Assembly (NCBI GenBank): GCA_035494015.1
Contig: DATJHJ010000030.1
Location: forward strand, 34,858 to 98,857
DNA length: 64,000 bases
Direction: 5' to 3'
Source: CADCTB01 sp035494015
Lineage (GTDB): Bacteria > Actinomycetota > Acidimicrobiia > Acidimicrobiales > AC-14
In this document: in pieces, positions 41,379 through 50,438 of the stretch
Layout: each line of letters starts with the position of its first letter
Position numbering within the stretch: the first letter of the stretch is position 1
Position numbers and translations under genes: made by a program
The notes under the pieces: generated by a model
What the model was told of the DNA's origin: nothing
Databases searched by the model: none
Seen by the model: the letters and a program-made list of their open reading frames with translations, nothing else

Positions 41379-42260
41379 GTGGCCACCACGATCTCGGGCC
41401 CGCGCCGGCCCGACCCTGCGCCGCTCGCCGGTCGCGCCACACGGGTGGTGGCCTGGATCCGGGAGCTCGCCGGCGCCCGCGACCTGACGGCCAACCTGGT
41501 CCGGCGAGACCTCAAAGTCCGCCACCGCGGCACATTTCTGGGCATGCTGTGGTCCCTCACCACCCCACTGCTGATCGTCGGCCTCTACTACTTCATCTTC
41601 AAGCTGCTGTTCCCCCAGTCCCCGGCCACCGACGTGGCCCGGCCGGACGGGCGCAGCGTGCCATTCGCGGTCTACTTCTTCGCTGGGTTGACGATCTGGA
41701 ACCTGTTCGCCAGCTCGATCCTCACCTCGGCGACCAGTGTGACCAGCGCCGGCTACATGCTCAACAAGGTCTACTTTCCGCGGGCGATCCTGCCGCTCAG
41801 CACCGTCCTGTCCGCCCTGGTCACCTTCGGGTTCGAGCTGTGCGTGCTGCTCCTGGTGACCTTGGCGGTCGTCGGCCTGCCCAGCGCCCAGCTGCTGTGG
41901 CTCCCGGTGATCGTCGCCGTCGTTGTCGCCCTGGCCTTCGGCCTGGCCATGCTGCTCTCGGCCGTGAACGTCTTCCTCCGCGACACCGCCCACTTCCTCG
42001 CCGTCTTCGTCCAGCTGTGGTTCTGGGGGACGCCGATCATCTACTCGCTCCGGTTCGTGTCCCGCCGGCCCGGGCTGGCCCGGCTGCTGAAGCTCAACCC
42101 CATGACCGGAACGGTCGTCTCGTTCCGCAATGTGGTCGTCCTGAACCACGCCCCGAGCTTCAAGCTGCTGGCCTACGACGTCGGCTGCGCGCTGGTCGCC
42201 CTCGTCATCGGGGCCACGGTGTTCGCCCGCTTCCAGCGGACGTTCTCGGAGATCGTCTGA
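41379..42260 (+). CDS. wzm: ABC-2 polysaccharide exporter permease (Wzm/TagG-like)
   Basis: A 293-residue inner-membrane permease with about six helices. The N-terminal NLVRRDLKVRHRGTFLGMLWSLTTPLLIVGLYYFIF is the classic first segment of Wzm/TagG/RfbA permeases of polysaccharide and teichoic acid export. WNLFASSILTSATSVTSAGYMLNKVYFPRAILPLSTVLSAL and YSLRFVSRRPGLARLLKLNPMTGTVVSFRNVV are also characteristic. TAGCTT stands 8 nt before the GTG, so the locus may start here with a leaderless mRNA. It overlaps wzt by one base (TGATG). It exports a completed or growing glycan. Confidence 0.93.
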   Translation: MATTISGPRRPDPAPLAGRATRVVAWIRELAGARDLTANLVRRDLKVRHRGTFLGMLWSLTTPLLIVGLYYFIFKLLFPQSPATDVARPDGRSVPFAVYFFAGLTIWNLFASSILTSATSVTSAGYMLNKVYFPRAILPLSTVLSALVTFGFELCVLLLVTLAVVGLPSAQLLWLPVIVAVVVALAFGLAMLLSAVNVFLRDTAHFLAVFVQLWFWGTPIIYSLRFVSRRPGLARLLKLNPMTGTVVSFRNVVVLNHAPSFKLLAYDVGCALVALVIGATVFARFQRTFSEIV

Positions 42261-43480
42261 TGGCCGACGTCGCCGTCTCGTGCGCCGACGTGTGGAAGAG
42301 CTACCGCGTCTACCACCAGCGCTCCCACACGCTGAAGGAGAAGGTGCTCTCCCGGCGGAACATGTACGAGGAGTTCTGGGCCCTCAAGGACGTGAACCTG
42401 GAGGTCGCCGTCGGTTCGACCGTGGGGGTGGTGGGGGCCAACGGCTCGGGGAAGTCCACCCTGCTCAAGACCATGGCGGGGATCCTGTTCCCCAACAAGG
42501 GCCGGGTCACCGTGAACGGGTCCGTCTCGCCCCTTCTGGAGCTGGGCACCGGCTTCCATCCCGAGCTCACCGGCCGGGAGAACGTCGCCCTGGCCGGGTC
42601 CCTGCTCGGCCACAGCCGCCGGGACATGGAGCGCAAGTACGACTCGATCGTGGAGTTCGCCGGGATCGAGAACTTCATGGACATCCCGGTCAAGAACTAC
42701 TCCACCGGGATGTACACCCGGCTGGCCTTCGCCGTCGCCATCAGCGTGGACCCCGAGATCCTGTTGATCGACGAGGTTCTGTCCGTCGGCGACGAGAGCT
42801 TCCAGCTCAGGTGCCACGAGCGGATCGCCGAGCTGCGGGCGGACGGCCGGACGGTCGTGCTGGTCTCCCACAGCCTCGACACCGTCCGCGCCCTGTGCAA
42901 GCGGGCGGTCTGGATCGAGAAGGGGGAGGTGCGCAAGGTCGGCCTGTCCCACGAGGTGGTCGCCGCCTACCTCGGGGGGGTCCACCAGCAGGTGGCCGAC
43001 AACCGGCCCCGCCAACCCCGGCCGGAGAACCGTTACGGCACCGGCGCGGCCGAGATCACCAGCGTCTCGTTCCTCGACAGCGACGGTGACGAGTCGCCCT
43101 CGTTTTGCACCGGCCAGCCGTTCACGGTCCGGGTGGCGTACGCGGCCACCGAGCCGATCGACGACGCGACCTGCGGCATCGCCGTCTTCCGGGCCGACAG
43201 CCACGCCTACGTGTTCGGCCAGAGCACCCACGGCGCCCGGATCAAGCTGCGGCTGTCCGAGGCGGGGACCATCGACATGACGGTGCCGGCCCTGCCTGTC
43301 CTCAAGGGCCAGTACCTCGTGACCGTCTCGCTCGAACGGGCGGAGGTGAAAGAGGTGTTCGACCTGCACGACCGCGAATACAGCTTCGTCGTGATCGACA
43401 ACCCCGCCCTTCCCACCGGCGACGGGCTGTTCCACGTGCCCACGACCTGGACGTTGTCGCAGTCGACCGTCCCGGCGTGA
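42260..43480 (+). CDS. wzt: ABC-2 polysaccharide exporter ATPase with carbohydrate-binding tail (Wzt-like)
   Basis: A 406-residue protein. Residues about 1-245 are the ATPase: Walker A GANGSGKST near residue 60, SPLLELGTGFHPELTGRENV, signature-region KNYSTGMYTRLAFAVAISVDPEILLIDEVLSVGD and a VLVSHSLDTV H-loop, all typical of Wzt/TagH. The C-terminal part (about 265-406: ITSVSFLDSDGDE, FTVRVAYAATEPIDDATCGIAVFRAD, YLVTVSLERAEVKEVFDLHDREYSFVV) is a beta-sandwich like the O-antigen-binding domain of Wzt, which recognises a terminal modification. It starts one base into the wzm stop and ends one base into the next start. Confidence 0.93.
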   Translation: MADVAVSCADVWKSYRVYHQRSHTLKEKVLSRRNMYEEFWALKDVNLEVAVGSTVGVVGANGSGKSTLLKTMAGILFPNKGRVTVNGSVSPLLELGTGFHPELTGRENVALAGSLLGHSRRDMERKYDSIVEFAGIENFMDIPVKNYSTGMYTRLAFAVAISVDPEILLIDEVLSVGDESFQLRCHERIAELRADGRTVVLVSHSLDTVRALCKRAVWIEKGEVRKVGLSHEVVAAYLGGVHQQVADNRPRQPRPENRYGTGAAEITSVSFLDSDGDESPSFCTGQPFTVRVAYAATEPIDDATCGIAVFRADSHAYVFGQSTHGARIKLRLSEAGTIDMTVPALPVLKGQYLVTVSLERAEVKEVFDLHDREYSFVVIDNPALPTGDGLFHVPTTWTLSQSTVPA

Positions 43481-43878
43481 TGCTGCGAGGCTCGGACGTT
43501 CCACGCACGATGCGCGCCGTGGAGGCGGCCCTGACCAAGCTGGCCGCTCGGCCGCCCGAACGGCGCCCGGCTGTGACCTACGTGGTCCCGGATCACGAGG
43601 TCGACCCTCGGATGGCCCGGTTGCGGAACATGGGCACCATCCGCACCGAGTTCCACTCCGGCTCTGCCCGCCGCGGCGTCGGTGGCGTCGTGCGCCTGGC
43701 CAAGCGGGTGGTACGGCGCGGGCTGCGCTGGTACGTCGACCCGATCATGGAGCAGCAGACCCGCTTCAACCATGCCGTGCTCGACGTCGTCGAGGAGCTT
43801 CGGCTCGAGCTGGAGCGCCACACCGACGAGCACCTGGCCGGCGACCGGCCCGCCGAGCCCGGGGAGGCGCGGGCTTGA
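43480..43878 (+). CDS. Small polysaccharide-locus protein, unknown function
   Basis: A 132-residue protein without a family I can name. ATG 43480 shares one base with the wzt stop (TGATG). The C-terminal half has RRGLRWYVDPIMEQQTRFNHAVLDVVEELRLELERH, an amphipathic helix seen in accessory parts of glycan-locus proteins. The N-terminal half has a beta-like TYVVPDHEVDP. It overlaps the next glycosyltransferase (TTGA), so it belongs to the operon. It may be a small adaptor between exporter and glycosyltransferases; that is inference. Confidence 0.7.
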   Translation: MLRGSDVPRTMRAVEAALTKLAARPPERRPAVTYVVPDHEVDPRMARLRNMGTIRTEFHSGSARRGVGGVVRLAKRVVRRGLRWYVDPIMEQQTRFNHAVLDVVEELRLELERHTDEHLAGDRPAEPGEARA

Positions 43879-45704
43879 CGGTCGCGGCCCGGCCGGTGAC
43901 CGTCGTCATCCCGACCTGGAACGCGCTGGCCTACACCCGGTCGTGCATCGAGGCGCTGCGCCGGCTCACCGACCATCCGTCGTGGCGCATCGTGGCCGTC
44001 GACAACGGCAGCACGGACGGCACGGTCGAGTGGCTCGGCGGCGTCGGAGGCGTCACCGTGATCGGCAACTCCCGGAACCTGGGCTTCAGCAAGGCGTGCA
44101 ACCAGGGCATTGCCGCCGCCGGCCCGGACGACGACGTCGTCCTGCTCAACAGCGACCTCGAGGTCACCGACGCCGACTGGCTGGCGAAGCTCCAGGCCGC
44201 CGCCTACGCCACGCCCGACGTGGGCGTGGTCGGGTGCCGGCTGGTCGACGGCGACGGCCTGATCAGCCACCTCGGCAGCTACGTGCCCCCGCGGTCGCTG
44301 TTCGGCCAGCAGCTCGGCGGCCTCGAGCGCGACATCGGGCAGGCCACCCGCACCCGCCCGGCCGAGAGCGTTGTGTTCGCCCAGGTGTACCTCACCCGGC
44401 GGTGCATCGAGCGGGTCGGGGTGCTCGACGAGGACTTCTTCTCCTACTTCGAGGACGCCGACTACTGCGTGCGCGCCGTGAAGGCGGGCCTGCAGGTGCT
44501 CTTCGTCGGCGGGGTCACGTCGGTCCACCACGGCAACGTCAGCACGCGCGAGAACAACGTCGACTTCTGGACGATGTTCAACCGGTCCCACCGCACGTTC
44601 GAGCGCAAATGGGCGAGGTGGCTGGAGGACGAGCGCTACGACCGCCAGCTCGTCTGGCACTCCATCCTCCACCGCGCCCCCGGCTACGCCCTGCAGTCGC
44701 GCAAGCTCATGCTGGCCCTGCACTTCGCCGGCGTGCGGGTGATGTACCGCAACGCCTACGGCGAGGACGACGGCCCGGCCAGCCATCCCGTCCTCGACGA
44801 CATCCGGGCCCGGCCGGTCAGGCCCGACGTGGCCCAGGTGGCATTCGCCCAAGCCGACGTCTTCGACGGCGTGCAAGGGGGCCCGCGGGTGGGATGGACG
44901 ATGCTGGAGGTCGACGGCCTCCCGCCCGAATGGGTGCGCGGGTGCAACGCCATGGACGAGGTGTGGGTGCCGGCATCGTTCAACGTCGACACGTTCGCGG
45001 CCAGCGGTGTCCGGGCCCCAATCCGGGTCATGCCCCTCGGTGTCGACGTCGACTACTACCACCCCGGGATCTCCGGCTTCCGGCCCTCGCCCCGGTTCAC
45101 GTTCCTGTCGGTGTTCGAATGGGGCGAGCGCAAAGGGGCCGAGGTGCTGCTGCGGGCGTTCGCCCAGGAGTTCAAGGAGTCCGAGGACGTCCTGCTGCTC
45201 GTGTCGATCTACAACCACGATCCCGACGTCGACGTCCACGGCGAGATCGCCAAGCTCGGCTTGGAGTCCTGCCCGCCGATCGTCGTGCTCGTCAACGCCG
45301 AGTTCGCCGACTACCAAATGGCGGCCCTGTACCGGTCGGCGGACTGCTTCGTCCTGCCGACCCGCGGTGAGGGCTGGGGCATGCCGGTGCTCGAGGCCAT
45401 GGCCTGCGGGCTCCCTACCATCGCCACGGGGTGGAGCGGCCCGGCCGACTTCCTCACCACCGACACCGGCTACCCCCTCGACGTCCGGTCGATGGTGCCG
45501 GCCAAGGCCAAGTGCCCGTATTACGACGGCTTCCGCTGGGCCGATCCCGACGCCGAGCACCTGCGGTTCCTGATGCGCCACGTCGTCGACCGGCCGGACG
45601 AAGCGGCCGAAAGGGGCAGGGCAGCGGCGGCGTTCGTGGCCGGCAACCTCACCTGGGAGCACGCCGCGGCGCGTGTCAAGGACCGCCTCGCCCGGCTCGG
45701 CTGA
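43875..45704 (+). CDS. Bifunctional GT2-GT4 glycosyltransferase
   Basis: A 609-residue protein with two catalytic modules. Residues about 1-260 are GT2 (GT-A): VTVVIPTWNALAYTRSCIEALRRL, VAVDNGSTDGT, VVLLNSDLEVTDADWL (DxD site) and FSYFEDADYCVRAVKAG. Residues about 300-609 are GT-B-like GT4: HPVLDDIRARPV, WVPASFNVDTFAASGV, RFTFLSVFEWGERKGAEVLLRAFAQEF and VLPTRGEGWGMPVLEAMACGLPTIA with the E-x7-E site. It probably adds two different sugars in succession. The TTG start overlaps the preceding stop by four bases, with GGGGAGG 7 nt upstream. Confidence 0.92.
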   Translation: MTVAARPVTVVIPTWNALAYTRSCIEALRRLTDHPSWRIVAVDNGSTDGTVEWLGGVGGVTVIGNSRNLGFSKACNQGIAAAGPDDDVVLLNSDLEVTDADWLAKLQAAAYATPDVGVVGCRLVDGDGLISHLGSYVPPRSLFGQQLGGLERDIGQATRTRPAESVVFAQVYLTRRCIERVGVLDEDFFSYFEDADYCVRAVKAGLQVLFVGGVTSVHHGNVSTRENNVDFWTMFNRSHRTFERKWARWLEDERYDRQLVWHSILHRAPGYALQSRKLMLALHFAGVRVMYRNAYGEDDGPASHPVLDDIRARPVRPDVAQVAFAQADVFDGVQGGPRVGWTMLEVDGLPPEWVRGCNAMDEVWVPASFNVDTFAASGVRAPIRVMPLGVDVDYYHPGISGFRPSPRFTFLSVFEWGERKGAEVLLRAFAQEFKESEDVLLLVSIYNHDPDVDVHGEIAKLGLESCPPIVVLVNAEFADYQMAALYRSADCFVLPTRGEGWGMPVLEAMACGLPTIATGWSGPADFLTTDTGYPLDVRSMVPAKAKCPYYDGFRWADPDAEHLRFLMRHVVDRPDEAAERGRAAAAFVAGNLTWEHAAARVKDRLARLG

Positions 45705-45738
45705 CCATGCCCCTCGCCCCGTCACAGACCACCGGCCC

Positions 45739-48201
45739 ATGCGCATAGCGGTCGACTACCGCATCCTCGTCGTCGGCCCGTCGTCGATCCACCGCGGCAT
45801 GGGCCGCTTCACGCAGCAGCAGCTTCGCGAGGTTCTTCGCGTCGACCCCGACAACGAGTACGTGCTGGTCTGCTACGCGGACTCGGACACGTCGCTCGTT
45901 CTCCCCGAGATCGCCGCCGCGCCGAACGTCGAGGTCCGCCGCCTCCCGCCGGGGACGCGCCTCACCGGCGTGGACGGCGAGGCGGCCAGCGCGCTGCGGC
46001 GGGCGTCGGAGTTCCAGGAGTGGATCCACCGGCTCGGGGTCGACCTCTTCCACGCCACCACCCCGTTCCTGCTCGAAGGGCCGATCCTCTCCGACTTCGA
46101 CGCCTGCCCGATGGTGGCCACGTTCTACGACGTCATCCCCCTCGTCTTCCCCGCCCAGTACCTGACGAACGGACCGGCGCGCGAGTACTACATGCGGACG
46201 CTGGGCCTCCTCGATCGGGCCACCCGGCTGCAGTCGATCTCGGAGTGCTCGCGGGGCGACGCGGCGTACTACCTCGGTTTCCCCGCCGCCCGCAACGACC
46301 TGGTGTACCCCATCGCCGACCCCTGCTTCTCGGTGATGGAGCCGGAGGGCGTCGAGCGACGTCTCCGTCGCCTCCGGGCCGTCCACGGGATCTCCGGCGG
46401 GTACGTCCTGGCCGTCAGCGACATCCACCACGCCAAGAACGTCGAGACCCTCCTGCAGTCCTTCGCCCTCGTCCCGCCCGCGTTGCGAGCCGGGCTGCCG
46501 CTCGTCATCTCCTGCCACCTGAGCGAGGGCTCGATCGCGTACGTGCGGGCCATGGCCGACCGGCTCGGCCTCCGCGAGGACGTCGTCCTCACCGGCGTGG
46601 TGGCCGACGTGGAGCTGGCCTCGCTCTACAACGCGGCGACGATGGTGGTCCACCCGTCGAAGTACGAGGGGTTCGGCCTGCCGGTCCTGGAGGCCATGAG
46701 CTGCGGTGCGCCGGTGATCACCACGTCATCGTCGTCCCTGCCCGAGGTGGCCGGGGGTGCAGCCCTGCTGGTCGACCCCGAAGACGTGTGGGGCTTCAGC
46801 GACGCCATACAGGAGCTGCACGGCGATCCCGGCCGGCGGCTGAAGATGGCCGAGCAGGGCCTCGAGCGGGCCGCCTTCTTCACCGGCGACGGCTTGGCCC
46901 GTGCCACGCTTGCCAGCTACGGCGCCGCCGCCCGCGGCGACGGGTTGCCCCCGGCGCGCGTCCGCGTCGCCCTGTGGACCCCACTGCCCCCGCAGCGCAG
47001 CGGCATCGCCGACTACAGCGTCGAGCTGCTCGGCGCCCTGGAAACGACCCACGACGTCGAGGTCTTCGTCGACGACGGATTCCTGCCGGACGCCAACCTC
47101 CTCCGCGACCACCGCGTCCAGCACTTCGGCGCCTTCGCCCGCCGCCACGGCCAGGCGCCCTTCGACGCCATCGTGTACCAGATGGGCGGCTCGACGTACC
47201 ACCTCTACATGTACGACCCCTTACAGGTGGTCCCCGGCATCGTGGTGCTCCACGACCTCATGTGGAGCCACGTGCTCCTCACCGAGTGCAACGAGCGGGA
47301 TGACCTGGACGGGTTCAAACGCGAGCTCCTCGCCCTGGAAGGCCCGGACGCGCTCGCCGAGCTCCTCGCCATCGAAGAGCGCAACGGCGCGGAACCGGCG
47401 GCCGCCCACGACAGCCTGTGGACGTTCCTCTCCGATCACCCGATGCTCGGCCGGGTCATCGACGCCAGCGTGGCCCAGATCGTCCACTTCGACTCTGCTC
47501 GCGTCGAGCTGGAACAGAGGTACGCGGCCAGCCGGGTGCGGACGATCCCCATGGGCGTGCGCGACCCGGTGCGGCCCGGCCGCCCCCTCGAGGGGGCGGA
47601 AACCCGCGCCCGCCTCGGCCTCGGACCGTCGACCTTCGTCGTCGGGGTCTTCGGGATCGTCCACCCGGTCAAACGCGTCGAGTCCTGCGTGCAGGCGCTC
47701 GGCCGGCTCGTCGCCGAGCACCCCGACAGTGTGCTGCTCGTCGTTGGGGAAGCGCTCGACAGTGCCTATGTCGAGGGGCTGACCAGCCTCGCCGCCGAGC
47801 TGGGCGTCTTGCCGCACGCGCGATTCGCCGGTTATGTTCCGAGGTTTGAGTTCGACGCGCAGCTCCTGTGTTGCGACGTCGTCGTGAACCTCCGAGCCCC
47901 CTTGACCAAGCACATGTCGGCGACCCTCCTACGCGGCCTGGCTGCCGGACGACCGATGATCGTGAGTGCCTTGGCCGACTGGGACTTCCTGCCGGACGAC
48001 GCCTGCCTGCAGGTGCCGCCGGGCGAGGACGAGGTCGACGTGCTGGCCGGCCACCTCGCCGACCTGGCGGCGGACCCGGCGCGCCGCCTCGCCATGTCGG
48101 CCGCGGCGCGCCGCTACTTCCGCCGGGAGGCGAGCATCGAACGCATGGCGGCCCGCTACCGCGACGTGATCGCCGAGGTAACGGCCGGAACACCCGCATG
48201 A
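45739..48201 (+). CDS. Tandem GT4-GT4 glycosyltransferase (cassette A)
   Basis: An 820-residue protein with two GT-B modules. The first (about 1-400) starts MRIAVDYRILVVGPSSIHRGMGRFTQQQL and has DIHHAKNVETLLQSFALV, HPSKYEGFGLPVLEAMSCGAPVITT with an intact E-x7-E pair. The second (about 408-820) begins VRVALWTPLPPQRSGIADYSVELL and has VFGIVHPVKRVESCVQAL, but at the donor site reads NLRAPLTKHMSATLLRGLAAGRPMI, lacking the first Glu of the usual G-E-x-S-x-x-L pattern. It may therefore be impaired or serve binding. Its N-terminal 750 residues align with the first half of the minus-strand giant protein at 54706-59382. The ATG follows the preceding gene by 34 bases; the stop overlaps the next gene as ATGA. 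Confidence 0.9.
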   Translation: MRIAVDYRILVVGPSSIHRGMGRFTQQQLREVLRVDPDNEYVLVCYADSDTSLVLPEIAAAPNVEVRRLPPGTRLTGVDGEAASALRRASEFQEWIHRLGVDLFHATTPFLLEGPILSDFDACPMVATFYDVIPLVFPAQYLTNGPAREYYMRTLGLLDRATRLQSISECSRGDAAYYLGFPAARNDLVYPIADPCFSVMEPEGVERRLRRLRAVHGISGGYVLAVSDIHHAKNVETLLQSFALVPPALRAGLPLVISCHLSEGSIAYVRAMADRLGLREDVVLTGVVADVELASLYNAATMVVHPSKYEGFGLPVLEAMSCGAPVITTSSSSLPEVAGGAALLVDPEDVWGFSDAIQELHGDPGRRLKMAEQGLERAAFFTGDGLARATLASYGAAARGDGLPPARVRVALWTPLPPQRSGIADYSVELLGALETTHDVEVFVDDGFLPDANLLRDHRVQHFGAFARRHGQAPFDAIVYQMGGSTYHLYMYDPLQVVPGIVVLHDLMWSHVLLTECNERDDLDGFKRELLALEGPDALAELLAIEERNGAEPAAAHDSLWTFLSDHPMLGRVIDASVAQIVHFDSARVELEQRYAASRVRTIPMGVRDPVRPGRPLEGAETRARLGLGPSTFVVGVFGIVHPVKRVESCVQALGRLVAEHPDSVLLVVGEALDSAYVEGLTSLAAELGVLPHARFAGYVPRFEFDAQLLCCDVVVNLRAPLTKHMSATLLRGLAAGRPMIVSALADWDFLPDDACLQVPPGEDEVDVLAGHLADLAADPARRLAMSAAARRYFRREASIERMAARYRDVIAEVTAGTPA

Positions 48202-50438
48202 CCATGCTGGGTCACAACAAGCTCTGCGAGATCGAGGACTTCTCCCATCCGGACCTCCTGGCCATGTTGGGCGAGATCCGCCCGGACTCGGCGGCGATCG
48301 CCGACCGGCGCGACTGGGAGATGGCCATGGCCGCCCGGGCCCTGCGGAGCCGCGGCGGCCTCCACCACGACGCTGTCCTGCTGGCCGTGGGGGTCGGCCC
48401 GGGGGACCTGCTGGTCCACCTTTCCCGCCACGCCCGCCAGGTCTTCGCCACCGAGCGGTTCCACGGCGCCGGTTCGTGGAGGTCCCTGGCGCCCGTCGCC
48501 CTGATGGTCGAGCCGTCGCTCGTGTCGCCGGAGCTCGACCCCACCCGCCTTATCGTGCAGCACATGGACGAGCGCGACCTTCGCTTTCCCGACGACTTCT
48601 TCGACAGCATCCTGTGGCCGGGGGTGATCTCCCGATTCGAGGAGCTGCAGGACGTCGCCAACGCCGCGTACGAGATGGGTCGGGTGCTGAAGCCCGAGGG
48701 TGTGCTCACCCTTTCCACCGACCTTCGGCTCAACGGCCCTCCCGGCGGGGTCGGATGGCCCGGGCGCTCGCTGTTGCTGTCCCCGGCCCACCTGCAGCGC
48801 TACATCGTCGACGCCAGCGGGTTGGAGCCCGTCGACACCCTGCTCACCGAGCCCTCTCCCGCCACCCTGGAGACCCGGCGCGACCTGGGCCGCGCCATCG
48901 TCGACGTCGAGGGCCGCGTCGTGGAGTCGGCCGCCACCGGCCATGGCACCGCGGATCTCCCCCGACTGGTGGAGCTGGAGGGGGGTTACGTCTACACCTC
49001 GGTGCAGCTCACCCTGCGCAAGACCGCCGCCTACCCGGCGGCGCGCAACACCTGGGCCCGCGCCTCGTCGGACACCCTGGACGCGCTCGCCAACCACAAT
49101 CGCGCCCTCCTGCGGGGCCGGGGGCCCGGCGCAGCCGCCGACCTCGAGGTGGAGGATCCTGCTCCCGCCCCGGTGCTCCCCGACCCGTTGGAGGGCAGCT
49201 GGGCTGAGATCGAGGGGACACATCGGCAACGGGGCGAGCTGCTCGCCGCCTACGAGCACCGGGTCTCCACCGCGTGCGCCGACATGCTCGGCCGCCGCCA
49301 CGCCATCGACGAGAACCTGGTGGAGCTCGATCGCGCCCGCCGCCAGGGTTCCGCCCGCCTGAGCCGCCTCCTCGACGAGATCGTGGAGCAGGACCACCGG
49401 CTGGCCGCCTTTGCCGGCACCGGGCTCCCGCCCAGTGCGAACGACTCCGTCGCCTCCCGGGTCGCCGTGTCCGACCAGGTGAGCTTCGACGCGGTGGTCG
49501 GTGACGAGATGGACGACCCGGTGGCGACGATGCTGCGCCAAGGCTCGGTCTGCGACCCCGCGCTGGTCGCCCTCATGCTCCAGCTCCTCGCTCCCGGCGA
49601 GCGCATGATCGACCTGGGCGCCCACCTCGGGACCTTCGCCCTCGCCGCCGCCGCCGCCGGCTGCCACGTGCTCGCCGTCGAGGCATCGCCGCGCAACGCC
49701 GAGCTCCTGCACGCCAGCGCGGCCCGGAACGGCTTCACGGACCTGCGGGTGATCCACGCCGTGGCTTCCGACGAGCCGGGCACGGCGTCGTTCTGCCCCA
49801 ACGGCCCGTGGGGCCACGTCGCCGCCCCCGCCGCCGAGCTTCCCGCCGTCACGGTGCCCGCCGTCACCATGGACGAGCTCCTGGCCGAGATGGGCTGGTT
49901 CCCTGTCTCCCTGGTCAAGCTCGATGTCGAAGGTAGTGAGGTCCGGGTGATCCGGAGCCTGCAGACGCTGCTCGAAGGACCCGACGCGCCGCCGCTGCTC
50001 TTCGAGTCCAACGGGCACACCCTTGACCTGTTCGGCCTCACCCCCCAGGACCTGCTCGGCGCCCTGGAGGCCCTGGGCTACACCAGTCACGCCGTGGAAC
50101 CGGGCCGCTTGGTGGCGCTCCGGGCCGTCGACGTCCAACCGCAGACCATCCTCGACTGCCTGGCGTTCAAGCACCGTCCCGCAGGGCTGGTCGAGATGGG
50201 CTGGCAGGTCGACCCGCCCATGTCCGCCGCCGAGCTGGTCGGGCGAATCCGGGCCGACTGCCGGCACGCCAACGTCGCCCACCGCCGGTACATGGCCTCG
50301 GCCCTGGCGCGAGCCGAACCGTCGACCCTCGAGGACCCCGGGGTCGTCGAGATCCTGGAGGAGCTGACCTGTGATCCCGACGACGCCGTGCGGGCCGCGA
50401 TGAGCTGGTGGACGGGCGGGGACGGCGGCCGCCCGTGA
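48198..50438 (+). CDS. Methyltransferase plus FkbM methyltransferase double protein (cassette A)
   Basis: A 746-residue protein with two SAM methyltransferase domains. The first (about 1-290) has GHNKLCEIEDFSHPDLL, VGVGPGDLLVHLSRHARQVFATE as motif I, and FDSILWPGVISRFEELQDVANAAYEMGRVLKPEGVLTLST. A coiled-coil stretch follows (about 330-415). The second (about 428-620) is FkbM-type: ERMIDLGAHLGTFALAAAAAGCHVLAVEASPRNAELL, SLVKLDVEGSEVRVIRSL and LLFESNGHTLDLFGL. A C-terminal helical region (about 640-746) follows. It presumably O-methylates two positions of the glycan. It matches the second half of the 54706-59382 fusion and overlaps the next gene as GTGA. Confidence 0.9.
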   Translation: MTMLGHNKLCEIEDFSHPDLLAMLGEIRPDSAAIADRRDWEMAMAARALRSRGGLHHDAVLLAVGVGPGDLLVHLSRHARQVFATERFHGAGSWRSLAPVALMVEPSLVSPELDPTRLIVQHMDERDLRFPDDFFDSILWPGVISRFEELQDVANAAYEMGRVLKPEGVLTLSTDLRLNGPPGGVGWPGRSLLLSPAHLQRYIVDASGLEPVDTLLTEPSPATLETRRDLGRAIVDVEGRVVESAATGHGTADLPRLVELEGGYVYTSVQLTLRKTAAYPAARNTWARASSDTLDALANHNRALLRGRGPGAAADLEVEDPAPAPVLPDPLEGSWAEIEGTHRQRGELLAAYEHRVSTACADMLGRRHAIDENLVELDRARRQGSARLSRLLDEIVEQDHRLAAFAGTGLPPSANDSVASRVAVSDQVSFDAVVGDEMDDPVATMLRQGSVCDPALVALMLQLLAPGERMIDLGAHLGTFALAAAAAGCHVLAVEASPRNAELLHASAARNGFTDLRVIHAVASDEPGTASFCPNGPWGHVAAPAAELPAVTVPAVTMDELLAEMGWFPVSLVKLDVEGSEVRVIRSLQTLLEGPDAPPLLFESNGHTLDLFGLTPQDLLGALEALGYTSHAVEPGRLVALRAVDVQPQTILDCLAFKHRPAGLVEMGWQVDPPMSAAELVGRIRADCRHANVAHRRYMASALARAEPSTLEDPGVVEILEELTCDPDDAVRAAMSWWTGGDGGRP

